Assembly (NCBI RefSeq): GCF_036181745.1
Contig: NZ_CP108080.1
Span: 4,307,501-4,371,500 of the forward strand
Length of the DNA: 64,000 nucleotides
Direction: 5' to 3'
Source: Streptomyces sp. NBC_00259
GTDB lineage: Bacteria > Actinomycetota > Actinomycetes > Streptomycetales > Streptomycetaceae
In this document: one piece after another, positions 43,321 to 52,216 of the stretch
Numbering within the stretch: position 1 is the stretch's first letter
Layout: every line of letters begins with the position of its first letter
Program-made: the position numbers and the translations under genes
Notes under the pieces: generated by a model
Told to the model about the DNA's origin: nothing
Seen by the model: only the letters and a program-made list of their open reading frames with translations
Database searches by the model: none

Positions 43321-45720
43321 ATGGCGGGGCTCTTCAACCCAACCCTGACCGACCACCCCACTACTCTTGCGGCCGCGGTACTCACCGATGACAACCGGAT
43401 GATCGTCATTGTCATCGCGGCCGTCGCACTGGCGGCGCTGGTCGTCGCGCAGTTGCTGGTACGCCAGGTCCTGGCTGCCGGCGAAGGCACTGATTCCATG
43501 AAGAAGATCGCGGGAGCCGTCCAGGAAGGCGCAAATGCCTATCTGGCTAGGCAGTTGCGCACTCTCGGCGTCTTCGCAGTGATCGTTTTCTTCCTGTTGA
43601 TGTTGTTGCCGGCGGACAACTGGTCGCAACGCGCCGGGCGTTCCGTCTTCTTCCTGGTGGGTGCGCTGTTCTCGGCGGCCACCGGATACATCGGCATGCG
43701 TCTTGCGGTACGAGCAAATGTGCGTGTGGCCGCGGCCGCGCGTGAGGCGACTCCTGCGGAAGGAGAGCCGGAAAAGGATCTGACGGCCGTCGCGCACAAG
43801 GCCATGAAGATCGCTTTCCGGACGGGCGGCGTGGTCGGCATGTTCACGGTGGGCCTCGGCCTGCTCGGTGCCTCCTGCGTGGTCCTCGTCTACGCCGCGG
43901 ACGCCCCGAAGGTCCTGGAGGGCTTCGGTCTCGGCGCCGCACTCATCGCCATGTTCATGCGTGTCGGCGGCGGCATCTTCACCAAGGCCGCGGACGTCGG
44001 CGCCGACCTCGTGGGCAAGGTCGAGCAGGGCATCCCCGAGGACGACCCGCGCAACGCCGCCACCATCGCGGACAACGTCGGTGACAACGTCGGCGACTGC
44101 GCCGGCATGGCCGCCGACCTCTTCGAGTCGTACGCCGTCACGCTCGTCGCCGCCCTCATCCTCGGCAAGGCCGCCTTCGGCGATCTGGGTCTGGCCTTCC
44201 CGTTGATCGTCCCGGCGATCGGCGTGGTCACCGCGATGATCGGTATCTTCGCGGTCGCCCCGCGGCGCGCCGACCGCAGCGGGATGACCGCCATCAACCG
44301 AGGGTTCTTCATCTCCGCGGTGATCTCGCTCGTCCTGGTGGCCGCGGCGGTGTACATGTACCTGCCGTCGTCGTACGCCGAGCTGAGCGGTGTCACGGAG
44401 CCCGCGATCAAGGCTCACCCCGGAGACCCGCGCATCCTCGCGCTCGTCGCCGTCGCCATCGGTATCGTGCTGGCCGCCCTGATCCAGCAACTGACCGGGT
44501 ACTTCACCGAGACGAACCGGCGTCCCGTGCGCGACATCGGCAAGTCCTCGCTCACCGGCCCTGCCACCGTCGTGCTCGCCGGCATTGCCATCGGCCTGGA
44601 ATCCGCCGTCTACACCGCGCTGTTGATCGGGCTCGGGGTCTACGGAGCGTTCCTGCTCGGCGGTACGTCGATCATGCTCGCGCTGTTCGCCGTGGCGCTC
44701 GCCGGCACCGGACTGCTCACCACGGTCGGTGTCATCGTCGCCATGGACACCTTCGGTCCGGTCTCCGACAACGCCCAGGGCATCGCCGAGATGTCCGGCG
44801 ACGTCCAGGGCGCGGGCGCGCAGGTCCTCACCGACCTGGACGCCGTCGGCAACACCACGAAGGCGATCACGAAGGGCATCGCCATCGCGACCGCGGTTCT
44901 GGCAGCGGCCGCGCTCTTCGGCTCGTACCGCGACGCGATCGCCACCTCCGTCGCGGAGGTGGGCGCGAAGGCCGAGGAGATGAACCTGAGTCTGGACATC
45001 TCCCAGCCCAACAACCTGGTGGGCCTGGTCCTCGGTGCCGCGGTCGTCTTCCTCTTCTCGGGGCTGGCGATCAACGCGGTGTCGCGGTCGGCCGGCGCGG
45101 TGGTCTACGAGGTGCGGCGGCAGTTCCGCGAGCACCCCGGGATCATGGACTACAGCGAGAAGCCGGAGTACGGACGCGTCGTCGACATCTGCACCAAGGA
45201 CGCGCTGCGCGAGCTGGCCACCCCCGGTCTGCTCGCCGTGCTGGCCCCGATCGCCGTCGGCTTCACCTTCGGCGTCGGTGCCCTGGGGTCGTACCTCGCG
45301 GGTGCGATCGCCACCGGCACCCTCATGGCCGTGTTCCTCGCCAACTCCGGTGGTGCGTGGGACAACGCCAAGAAGCTCGTCGAGGACGGCCACCACGGCG
45401 GCAAGGGCAGCGAGGCGCACGCCGCGACGGTCATCGGTGACACCGTCGGCGATCCGTTCAAGGACACCGCGGGCCCGGCGATCAACCCGCTCCTGAAGGT
45501 GATGAACCTGGTGGCGCTGCTGATCGCGCCCGCGGTCGTGCAGTTCAGTTACGGGGACGACGCCAACGCGGGCATCAGGGCCGCGGTCGCGACCGTGGCG
45601 ATCCTCGTCATCGTCGGCGCCGTGTACGTCTCCAAGAGGCGCTCCGTAGCCGTGGGTGACGAAGGCAACGCCGCTGATCGGACGTCGAAGTCACCGGACC
45701 CGGCGGTCGTTTCGCAGTAA
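43321..45720 (+). CDS. hppA: K+-independent proton-pumping pyrophosphatase
   Basis: This 799-residue membrane pyrophosphatase pumps H+ using PPi. It has ~16 helices. Catalytic motifs DVGADLVGKVEQGIPEDDPR, DNVGDNVGDCAGM and GDTVGDPFKDTAGPAIN are all present. GNTTKAITKG has Lys at residue 514, the hallmark of K+-independent types (K+-dependent enzymes have Ala there). GGAGGACG precedes the ATG. The tail after the last helix is short and charged. Confidence 0.95.
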   Translation: MAGLFNPTLTDHPTTLAAAVLTDDNRMIVIVIAAVALAALVVAQLLVRQVLAAGEGTDSMKKIAGAVQEGANAYLARQLRTLGVFAVIVFFLLMLLPADNWSQRAGRSVFFLVGALFSAATGYIGMRLAVRANVRVAAAAREATPAEGEPEKDLTAVAHKAMKIAFRTGGVVGMFTVGLGLLGASCVVLVYAADAPKVLEGFGLGAALIAMFMRVGGGIFTKAADVGADLVGKVEQGIPEDDPRNAATIADNVGDNVGDCAGMAADLFESYAVTLVAALILGKAAFGDLGLAFPLIVPAIGVVTAMIGIFAVAPRRADRSGMTAINRGFFISAVISLVLVAAAVYMYLPSSYAELSGVTEPAIKAHPGDPRILALVAVAIGIVLAALIQQLTGYFTETNRRPVRDIGKSSLTGPATVVLAGIAIGLESAVYTALLIGLGVYGAFLLGGTSIMLALFAVALAGTGLLTTVGVIVAMDTFGPVSDNAQGIAEMSGDVQGAGAQVLTDLDAVGNTTKAITKGIAIATAVLAAAALFGSYRDAIATSVAEVGAKAEEMNLSLDISQPNNLVGLVLGAAVVFLFSGLAINAVSRSAGAVVYEVRRQFREHPGIMDYSEKPEYGRVVDICTKDALRELATPGLLAVLAPIAVGFTFGVGALGSYLAGAIATGTLMAVFLANSGGAWDNAKKLVEDGHHGGKGSEAHAATVIGDTVGDPFKDTAGPAINPLLKVMNLVALLIAPAVVQFSYGDDANAGIRAAVATVAILVIVGAVYVSKRRSVAVGDEGNAADRTSKSPDPAVVSQ

Positions 45721-45940
45721 ACGTCCGGCCTGTACGAAACGCCTGCTCACAGCACGGGCGGATGGCGCGGTTCACCGCGGCGTCCGCCCGTTGGCGTGTC
45801 CGGGGCCGGCGAGGTCGGTGAGCCTTGTCTCTCTTGGTGTAAATGGCCATAAAGGCCATCCATCCCGACATTTACCACAGGATTGTCGCCCAGATGGCGT
45901 GTATGTTCCGGGGCCGAGAGCCTTGGAAGGGACCGATCCG

Positions 45941-46615
45941 GTGAACAAGAAGCTTGCGGCCGCCGTCTCCGGCGGCGCGGTACTGGTGCTCGCGCTGTCG
46001 GGCTGCAGTGAAGACGGTGACAGCGGCAAGGTGGACGCCTGGGCGAAGAGCGTCTGCGACGCCGCACAGCCGCAGATCCAGAAGCGCGCCAACGCCCAGC
46101 AGACGATCATTTCGACGTCCGTGGACGGCAAGCCCGCTGACATCCAGACCGCCGACTCCAAGGCGTTCAAGGACATCGCCGACGCCAACAAGGCGCTCGC
46201 TGCCGCAGTGCAGGCCGCCGGCTCCCCGCCCGGGGAGGGCCAGGAGACGGTGCAGCAGGACGCGGTCAAGGAGCTCAACGAGACCGCGACCGCGTACCTC
46301 GCCCTGAAGAAGCAGGTCGACGCGCTCGACCCGAAGGACCAGCAGAAGTTCGCGGACGGGCTGCAGGACGTCGCGAACGGACTCAAGAAGATCCAGAAGA
46401 TGGACCAGGACGCCCTGGACAAGCTCCAGGCCGGCGACCTGGGCAAGGCGATGGGGAAGCAGAAGGGCTGCCAGCGGGTCAAGCCCTCGGTGACCGCACC
46501 CGGCGACGCGGGGTCCGGCGCATCGAAGCCGGCGAGCGAGCCGTCGAACGCCGCGGGGCCGTCGAAGTCCGCCGGCGCCTCGAAGTCGGAGTCGTCCGAG
46601 GAGAAGGCCGAGTAG
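45941..46615 (+). CDS. Small helical lipoprotein
   Basis: This 224-residue lipoprotein has signal MNKKLAAAVSGGAVLVLALSGC with lipobox LSGC. The mature part is helical and rich in Ala, Asp, Lys and Gln, with a short heptad-like stretch (VDALDPKDQQKFADGLQDV) and a C-terminal Ser/Ala/Lys/Pro-rich tail with SKSAGASKS repeats. No enzyme motif is visible; function is unknown. The start is GTG. A nested inverted repeat (GTAAATG/CATTTAC at 45838-45875, ATGGCC/GGCCAT inside) lies upstream. Confidence 0.78.
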   Translation: MNKKLAAAVSGGAVLVLALSGCSEDGDSGKVDAWAKSVCDAAQPQIQKRANAQQTIISTSVDGKPADIQTADSKAFKDIADANKALAAAVQAAGSPPGEGQETVQQDAVKELNETATAYLALKKQVDALDPKDQQKFADGLQDVANGLKKIQKMDQDALDKLQAGDLGKAMGKQKGCQRVKPSVTAPGDAGSGASKPASEPSNAAGPSKSAGASKSESSEEKAE

Positions 46616-46714
46616 TCCTGGCCCGCGTTCGTCCCGGGGTTCCCCGTCATCCCGGGACGGCGGTGCGCGTGGCAGCGGGCGCGGAGGCGGTGGCCCCCGG
46701 GTGAGAATGGGCGG

Positions 46715-48235
46715 GTGAGTACGACCAGCCTGGCCGCAGGCCTCCCCGTCCCTGATCAGTCAGCCCGGCTCCGCGACGCCCTGCTCGCCGCCGAATTCAC
46801 CGTCGACGGGCTGCTCGATCTGCTCGGTGCGCCTGCCTACGCGGCTCTCGCCCGCAGCGAGACCGTCCCGGCCCTGCGCGCCACCCGGGGGGACTCCCCG
46901 CTGGAGACGCTCGTACGCCTCTTCCTGCTGCGGGGGACGGTGCCGCCCGAGCGCGCCCGGGCCGCGCTGCCGCTGGACGAGGCGCTCGCCGACGGCTGGG
47001 TGGCCGCGGCGGGCGACGGCATCCGGGCCACGGTGGACATCCGTCCGTACGGCGGCCCCGAGGGCCAGGACTGGTTCATCGTCTCCGACCTGGGCTGTGC
47101 GGTCGGTGGAGCCGGCGGCGCGAGCGGCCATGACGAGGGCGTCGTGCTCGGCGTCGGAGGCGCGTCCACCACACTCGCCGGGATCACCGTCCGGACGCCC
47201 GTGGCGTCCGCCCTCGATCTCGGTACCGGCTCCGGTATCCAGGCCCTGCACGCCACCCAGCACGCCACCCGGGTCACGGCCACCGACCTCAACCCCCGCG
47301 CGCTGGTGTTCACCCGCCTCACGCTCGCCCTGTCCGGTGCTCCCGAAGCGGATCTGCGTGAGGGCTCGCTGTTCGCGCCGGTCGAGTCCGAGACGTACGA
47401 CCTGATCGTGTCGAACCCCCCGTTCGTCATCTCACCCGGCGCGCGACTCACGTACCGGGACGGCGGGATGGGCGGGGACGATCTGTGCCGCTCGCTCGTT
47501 CAGCAGTCCGGGGAGCAGCTGAACGAAGGGGGGTTCGCGCAGTTCCTCGCCAACTGGCAGCACGTGGAAGGCGAGGACTGGCAGGAGCGGGTGCGCTCCT
47601 GGGTGCCGCGCGGCTGCGATGCCTGGATCGTGCAGCGCGAGGTGCAGGACGTGACGCAGTACGCCGAGCTCTGGCTCAGGGACAGCGGTGACCACCGCAC
47701 CGCTCCCGAGGAGTACGCGGCGCGGTACGACGCGTGGCTGGACGAGTTCGAGGAGCGCCGGACCAGGGCGGTCGGCTTCGGCTGGATCACGCTGCGGAAA
47801 GCCGCGGCGGGGCAGCAGCCGTCGATCGTCGTCGAGGAGTGGCCGCACCCTGTCGAGCAGCCTCTCGGCGAGACCGTGCGGGCCCACTTCGCGCGGCAGG
47901 ACTATCTGCGCACCCACGACGACGCGGCGCTGCTCGCCGACCACTTCGTGCTCGCCGACGCGGTGGTGCAGGAGCAGGTCGGGCCTCCCGGCGCGGAGGA
48001 CCCCGAGCATGTCGTGCTGCGCCAGAACCGGGGCATGCTGCGTGCCACGAAGGTGGACACGGTCGGCGCCGGCTTCGCGGGCGTCTGCGACGGCACGCTG
48101 AACGCCGGGCGGATCCTCGACGCCATCGCCCAGCTCGTCGGCGAGGACCCGGTCATGCTGCGGGACCGTACGCCGGGCGCGATCAGGGTCCTGGTCCAGG
48201 AGGGCTTCCTGGAACCGGTTCCGCAGAGCGACTGA
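46715..48235 (+). CDS. SAM-dependent methyltransferase (NPPF type)
   Basis: This 506-residue class I methyltransferase has motif I ALDLGTGSGIQALHA, ATDLNPRAL and the catalytic SNPPFVISP (NPPY/F, typical of N-methylation of glutamine, adenine or guanine). N-terminal ~150 residues and C-terminal ~150 residues are extra domains. The substrate is unknown; rRNA or release-factor modification is a fair guess. GTG start. Confidence 0.85.
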   Translation: MSTTSLAAGLPVPDQSARLRDALLAAEFTVDGLLDLLGAPAYAALARSETVPALRATRGDSPLETLVRLFLLRGTVPPERARAALPLDEALADGWVAAAGDGIRATVDIRPYGGPEGQDWFIVSDLGCAVGGAGGASGHDEGVVLGVGGASTTLAGITVRTPVASALDLGTGSGIQALHATQHATRVTATDLNPRALVFTRLTLALSGAPEADLREGSLFAPVESETYDLIVSNPPFVISPGARLTYRDGGMGGDDLCRSLVQQSGEQLNEGGFAQFLANWQHVEGEDWQERVRSWVPRGCDAWIVQREVQDVTQYAELWLRDSGDHRTAPEEYAARYDAWLDEFEERRTRAVGFGWITLRKAAAGQQPSIVVEEWPHPVEQPLGETVRAHFARQDYLRTHDDAALLADHFVLADAVVQEQVGPPGAEDPEHVVLRQNRGMLRATKVDTVGAGFAGVCDGTLNAGRILDAIAQLVGEDPVMLRDRTPGAIRVLVQEGFLEPVPQSD

Positions 48236-48711
48236 GCGGACGTCCCGGCGCGGGCCCCTGCCCTGGCCGTGCCCTGCCCCGGCGCCCCTGCCCCCGGCCG
48301 GGGCACGGCACGCGCCTGGAACCGGGCGATGGGCACGTACCGGGAACCGGTCATCGTTTCCGTACGGAACCGGCCATGGTTCGCACGGGGGTGCGGCCCG
48401 CCCGGCCGGTGCCGGTGCCGGAGCCGATGCAGCGGCAGTCCGCGCCGGACCGGACGCCTGTGAAGTTCCGCGGGCCGCCACGTCGGCACCGTCACCGCCG
48501 TCGTGCGGAGCCGTCCCCGGAGAATCCCCGTCCCCGCAAATCCGCTCCGGCGGACCTTCCCCGGAAGCCGTTCCTCCGGAAGTCGCCCGGACCGGCGCCG
48601 GGCGGGTGAACCCGAGTCGCGTTCACGCGAAGTTCGCGTGGGCGACGCCAGGAGGTGTCAGCCTCGGCCCCGGGGGCATCCCGGGTTCAGGCCGAGGAGT
48701 GGGAGACGCGC
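48236..48711. other. Intergenic region, GC-rich, no supported gene
   Basis: These 476 bases begin with C/G-run-rich DNA (CCCCTGCCC-type repeats, 48246-48310) and continue with Pro/Arg-coding-like triplets in all frames. No start with a family-like protein was found. The last ~60 bp include GAGGAGTGGGAG, the ribosome site of the next small gene. Confidence 0.5.
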
Positions 48712-48909
48712 ATGGAGAGCGGTCCGGCGATCTTCGCGGGAACGGCGTTCGCGCTGTTCGGAGTCGCACTGCTGGTGTGGACCGGAGCGCGGGTGCTGCA
48801 TCGCGCACCGGTCGCGCACGGCGTGAATCCCGCCACGGCCGCGACCCTCACCACGATCTTCGGGGTGGTGTTCCTCGTCCTCGGTGTCTGGTGTTTCAGC
48901 CGCCTCTGA
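48712..48909 (+). CDS. Small two-helix membrane protein
   Basis: This 65-residue protein has two hydrophobic helices (about 6-27 and 43-62) separated by a short loop (LHRAPVAHGVNPA). Function unknown. ATG with GAGTGGGAG upstream. It sits alone between the methyltransferase and topA; homologous small proteins occur at this position in Streptomyces (memory). Confidence 0.72.
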   Translation: MESGPAIFAGTAFALFGVALLVWTGARVLHRAPVAHGVNPATAATLTTIFGVVFLVLGVWCFSRL

Positions 48910-49084
48910 GTCCCCTCCCGGCCAGGGGCCCTCTGCTGCATCCTGACGACCGCCATGGGAGTCCGGGCGGCAGGAATGCCCGGAGTCGGGTTACCGTTCG
49001 AGTGGCCGTTGCGGGCTTTTGCCGTTTGACACGGGGGCGGGTTGTACCGTCACACTCCGCAGCGACAGCACGTGCAGTACGGCC

Positions 49085-49109
49085 GTACGCCGTACGTTGT
49101 ACGCCGTAC
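49085..49109. repeat. Tandem GTACGCCGTAC near-palindromes in the topA leader
   Basis: Two copies of the near-palindrome GTACGCCGTAC are spaced by GTT, 37 bp before the topA start. They may be a protein-binding site or a hairpin. A TTGACA (-35-like) hexamer is at 49026-49031. Confidence 0.5.
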
Positions 49110-49145
49110 GAGCCCACCGAGCGTCGACCGGAGAGAAGAGCGAAG

Positions 49146-52010
49146 TTGTCCCCGACCAGCGAGACCGCACAGGGCGGCCGCCGACTCGTCATCGTCGAGT
49201 CGCCTGCCAAGGCGAAGACGATCAAGGGCTATCTCGGCCCAGGCTACGTCGTCGAGGCGAGCGTCGGACACATCCGCGACCTCCCGAACGGTGCCGCCGA
49301 GGTCCCCGAGAAGTACACCGGCGAGGTCCGGCGCCTCGGTGTGGACGTCGAGCGCGACTTCCAGCCGATCTACGTCGTCAACGCCGACAAGAAGGCGCAG
49401 GTCAGGAAGCTCAAGGAGCAGCTCGCCGAGTCCGACGAGCTCTACCTCGCCACTGATGAGGACCGCGAGGGCGAGGCCATCGCGTGGCACCTCCTCGAGG
49501 TCCTCAAGCCCAAGGTCCCGGTCAAGCGGATGGTCTTCCACGAGATCACCAAGTCCGCCATCCAGGAAGCCGTCGCCAATCCGCGCGAGCTGAACAAGCG
49601 GATGGTCGACGCCCAGGAGACCCGTCGCATCCTCGACCGCCTCTACGGCTACGAGGTCTCGCCGGTCCTCTGGAAGAAGGTCATGCCCCGGCTGTCCGCG
49701 GGCCGTGTCCAGTCCGTGGCCACCCGCCTCGTCGTCGAGCGCGAGCGCGAGCGCATCGCCTTCCGCTCCGCCGAGTACTGGGACCTGACCGGCACGTTCT
49801 CCACCGGCCGCACCGGTGACGCGTCCGACCCGGCCGCCTTCACCGCCCGGCTGACCACGGTCGACGGACAGCGCGTGGCCCAGGGCCGCGACTTCGGCTC
49901 GGACGGCCGGCTCAAGTCCGCCCAGGTGCTCCACCTCGACGAGGCCAACGCGCGTGCGCTCAAGGCCGCGCTGGAGAACGCGGCGTTCGCGGTCCGGTCG
50001 GTCGAGTCGAAGCCGTACCGCCGCTCGCCGTACGCCCCGTTCCGTACGACGACCCTCCAGCAGGAGGCCTCGCGCAAGCTCGGCTTCGGGGCCAAGGCCA
50101 CGATGCAGGTCGCGCAGAAGCTGTACGAGAACGGCTTCATCACCTATATGCGTACGGACTCGACCACGCTCTCCGACACCGCCGTCGCGGCGGCCCGGGC
50201 GCAGGTCACCCAGCTGTACGGCGGCGACTACCTGCCGGAGAAGCCGCGCACGTACGCCGGAAAGGTCAAGAACGCGCAGGAGGCGCACGAGGCGATCCGC
50301 CCCTCGGGTGATCGCTTCCGTACGCCGGCCGAGACCGGACTGACCGGCGACCAGTTCCGTCTCTACGAGCTGATCTGGAAGCGGACCGTCGCCTCCCAGA
50401 TGAAGGACGCGGTCGGGAACTCCGTCACCGTCAAGATCGGCGGCACCGGCTCCGACGGCAGGGACGCCGAGTTCTCCGCCTCCGGCAAGACGATCACCTT
50501 CCATGGCTTCATGAAGGCGTACGTCGAGGGCGCCGACGACCCGAACGCCGAGCTCGACGACCGCGAGCGCCGGCTGCCGCAGGTTTCCGAGGGCGACCGG
50601 CTCACGGCCGAGGAGATCACCGCGGACGGGCACGCCACCAAGCCCCCGGCCCGCTACACCGAGGCCAGCCTGGTCAAGGAGCTGGAAGAGCGCGAGATCG
50701 GCCGCCCGTCGACGTACGCGTCGATCATCGGCACGATCCTGGACCGCGGTTACGTCTTCAAGAAGGGCACGGCACTCGTCCCGTCGTTCCTGTCCTTCGC
50801 CGTGGTCAACCTGCTGGAGAAGCACTTCGGCCGGCTCGTCGACTACGACTTCACCGCCAGAATGGAGGACGACCTCGACCGCATCGCACGCGGCGAGGCC
50901 CAGGCGGTGCCGTGGCTGAAGCGCTTCTACTTCGGTGAGGGCACGGGCGGAGGCGGTGCGGCCGAGGCCGGGAACGGCGACGGCGACCACCTCGGCGGCC
51001 TCAAGGAGCTCGTCACCGACCTCGGCGCGATCGACGCCCGCGAGATCTCGTCCTTCCCGGTCGGCAACGGCGTCATGCTCCGCGTCGGCCGCTACGGCCC
51101 GTACGTGGAGCGCGGCGAGAAGGACTCGGAGAGCCACCAGCGCGCCGACGTCCCCGCCGACCTCGCACCGGACGAGCTGACCGTCGAGCTCGCGGAGGAG
51201 CTGCTGGCCAAGCCGAGCGGCGACTTCGAGCTGGGCAAGGACCCGCAGACGGGCCACGAGATCGTCGCCAAGGACGGCCGCTACGGACCGTACGTCACCG
51301 AGATCCTCCCCGAGGGCACCCCGAAGACCGGCAAGAACGCGGTGAAACCGCGGACCGCCTCCCTCTTCAAGTCGATGTCCGTGGACACGGTGACGCTGGA
51401 GGACGCGCTCAGGCTGATGTCGCTGCCGCGCGTCGTCGGCAAGGACGCCGAGGGCGTCGAGATCACCGCGCAGAACGGCCGCTACGGCCCGTACCTGAAG
51501 AAGGGCACCGACTCGCGCTCGCTGGAGGCCGAGGAGCAGCTCTTCGCGATCACGCTGGACGAGGCACTGGCGATCTACGCCCAGCCGAAGCAGCGTGGCC
51601 GGGCCGCGGCCAAGCCGCCGCTGAAGGAGCTCGGCACGGACCCCGTGAGCGAGCGTCCGGTCGTGGTGAAGGACGGCCGCTTCGGTCCGTACGTCACCGA
51701 CGGCGAGACGAACGCGACCCTGCGGACCGGCGACAGCGTGGAGGACATCACGCCTGAGCGCGGTTACGAGCTGCTCGCCGAGAAGCGTGCCAAGGGTCCG
51801 GCGAAGAAGACCGCCAAGAAGGCCCCCGCGAAGAAGACGGCGGCCAAGAAGACGGCGGCGAAGAAGACGACGACCGCCAAGAAGACCGCCGCGAAGAAGA
51901 CGACCGCCACGAAGTCGGCGGCGAAGAAGACGTCGGCGACGACGTCCGCGGCCACGAAGAAGACCGCGTCGGCGCGGGCTTCGGCGAAGACGTCGTCCTC
52001 GGACGAGTAG
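49146..52010 (+). CDS. topA: DNA topoisomerase I
   Basis: This 954-residue type IA topoisomerase relaxes negative supercoils. Toprim motifs VIVESPAKAKTIKGYL and TDEDREGEAIAWHL are present, with active-site Tyr334 in GFITYMRTDST. The C-terminus has four topoisomerase repeats (GRYGPYV, GRYGPYV, GRYGPYL, GRFGPYV) and then a Lys/Ala/Thr repeat tail (KKTAAKK) typical of Streptomyces TopA, which raises DNA binding. The TTG start matches the known N-terminus and has GGAGAGAAG upstream. No zinc-finger domains. Confidence 0.95.
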   Translation: MSPTSETAQGGRRLVIVESPAKAKTIKGYLGPGYVVEASVGHIRDLPNGAAEVPEKYTGEVRRLGVDVERDFQPIYVVNADKKAQVRKLKEQLAESDELYLATDEDREGEAIAWHLLEVLKPKVPVKRMVFHEITKSAIQEAVANPRELNKRMVDAQETRRILDRLYGYEVSPVLWKKVMPRLSAGRVQSVATRLVVERERERIAFRSAEYWDLTGTFSTGRTGDASDPAAFTARLTTVDGQRVAQGRDFGSDGRLKSAQVLHLDEANARALKAALENAAFAVRSVESKPYRRSPYAPFRTTTLQQEASRKLGFGAKATMQVAQKLYENGFITYMRTDSTTLSDTAVAAARAQVTQLYGGDYLPEKPRTYAGKVKNAQEAHEAIRPSGDRFRTPAETGLTGDQFRLYELIWKRTVASQMKDAVGNSVTVKIGGTGSDGRDAEFSASGKTITFHGFMKAYVEGADDPNAELDDRERRLPQVSEGDRLTAEEITADGHATKPPARYTEASLVKELEEREIGRPSTYASIIGTILDRGYVFKKGTALVPSFLSFAVVNLLEKHFGRLVDYDFTARMEDDLDRIARGEAQAVPWLKRFYFGEGTGGGGAAEAGNGDGDHLGGLKELVTDLGAIDAREISSFPVGNGVMLRVGRYGPYVERGEKDSESHQRADVPADLAPDELTVELAEELLAKPSGDFELGKDPQTGHEIVAKDGRYGPYVTEILPEGTPKTGKNAVKPRTASLFKSMSVDTVTLEDALRLMSLPRVVGKDAEGVEITAQNGRYGPYLKKGTDSRSLEAEEQLFAITLDEALAIYAQPKQRGRAAAKPPLKELGTDPVSERPVVVKDGRFGPYVTDGETNATLRTGDSVEDITPERGYELLAEKRAKGPAKKTAKKAPAKKTAAKKTAAKKTTTAKKTAAKKTTATKSAAKKTSATTSAATKKTASARASAKTSSSDE

Positions 52011-52100
52011 CAGGACCTGTTCCGGGCGAGTAGCGGGATCCGGTCCCGGACGGACCGCAGGACCCGTTCCGGAACGAGGAGCAGGGCTTTTCCTGTGTGA

Positions 52101-52131
52101 GGGGCATCCGTGGACCATCCATGGGTGCCCC
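52101..52131 (+). terminator. Hairpin terminator after topA
   Basis: A 13-bp stem with G.U pairs (GGGGCATCCGTGG with CCATGGGTGCCCC) and ACCAT loop lies 90 bp after the topA stop and 85 before tmk; followed by TTC. Confidence 0.7.
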
Positions 52132-52216
52132 TTCGCATGCTCCCGTCGCTGCTCCCGCCGCCCGTTTGTTCGGACTGGGCCTCCGAGGAGCAATGTCCTC
52201 CGGATAGGCTGGGCGG

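Noticed and set aside
43276..45420. 714-codon minus-strand frame opposite the proton pyrophosphatase
   Set aside because: Its composition is charged and repetitive, without a family match; the membrane pyrophosphatase motifs lie on the + strand.
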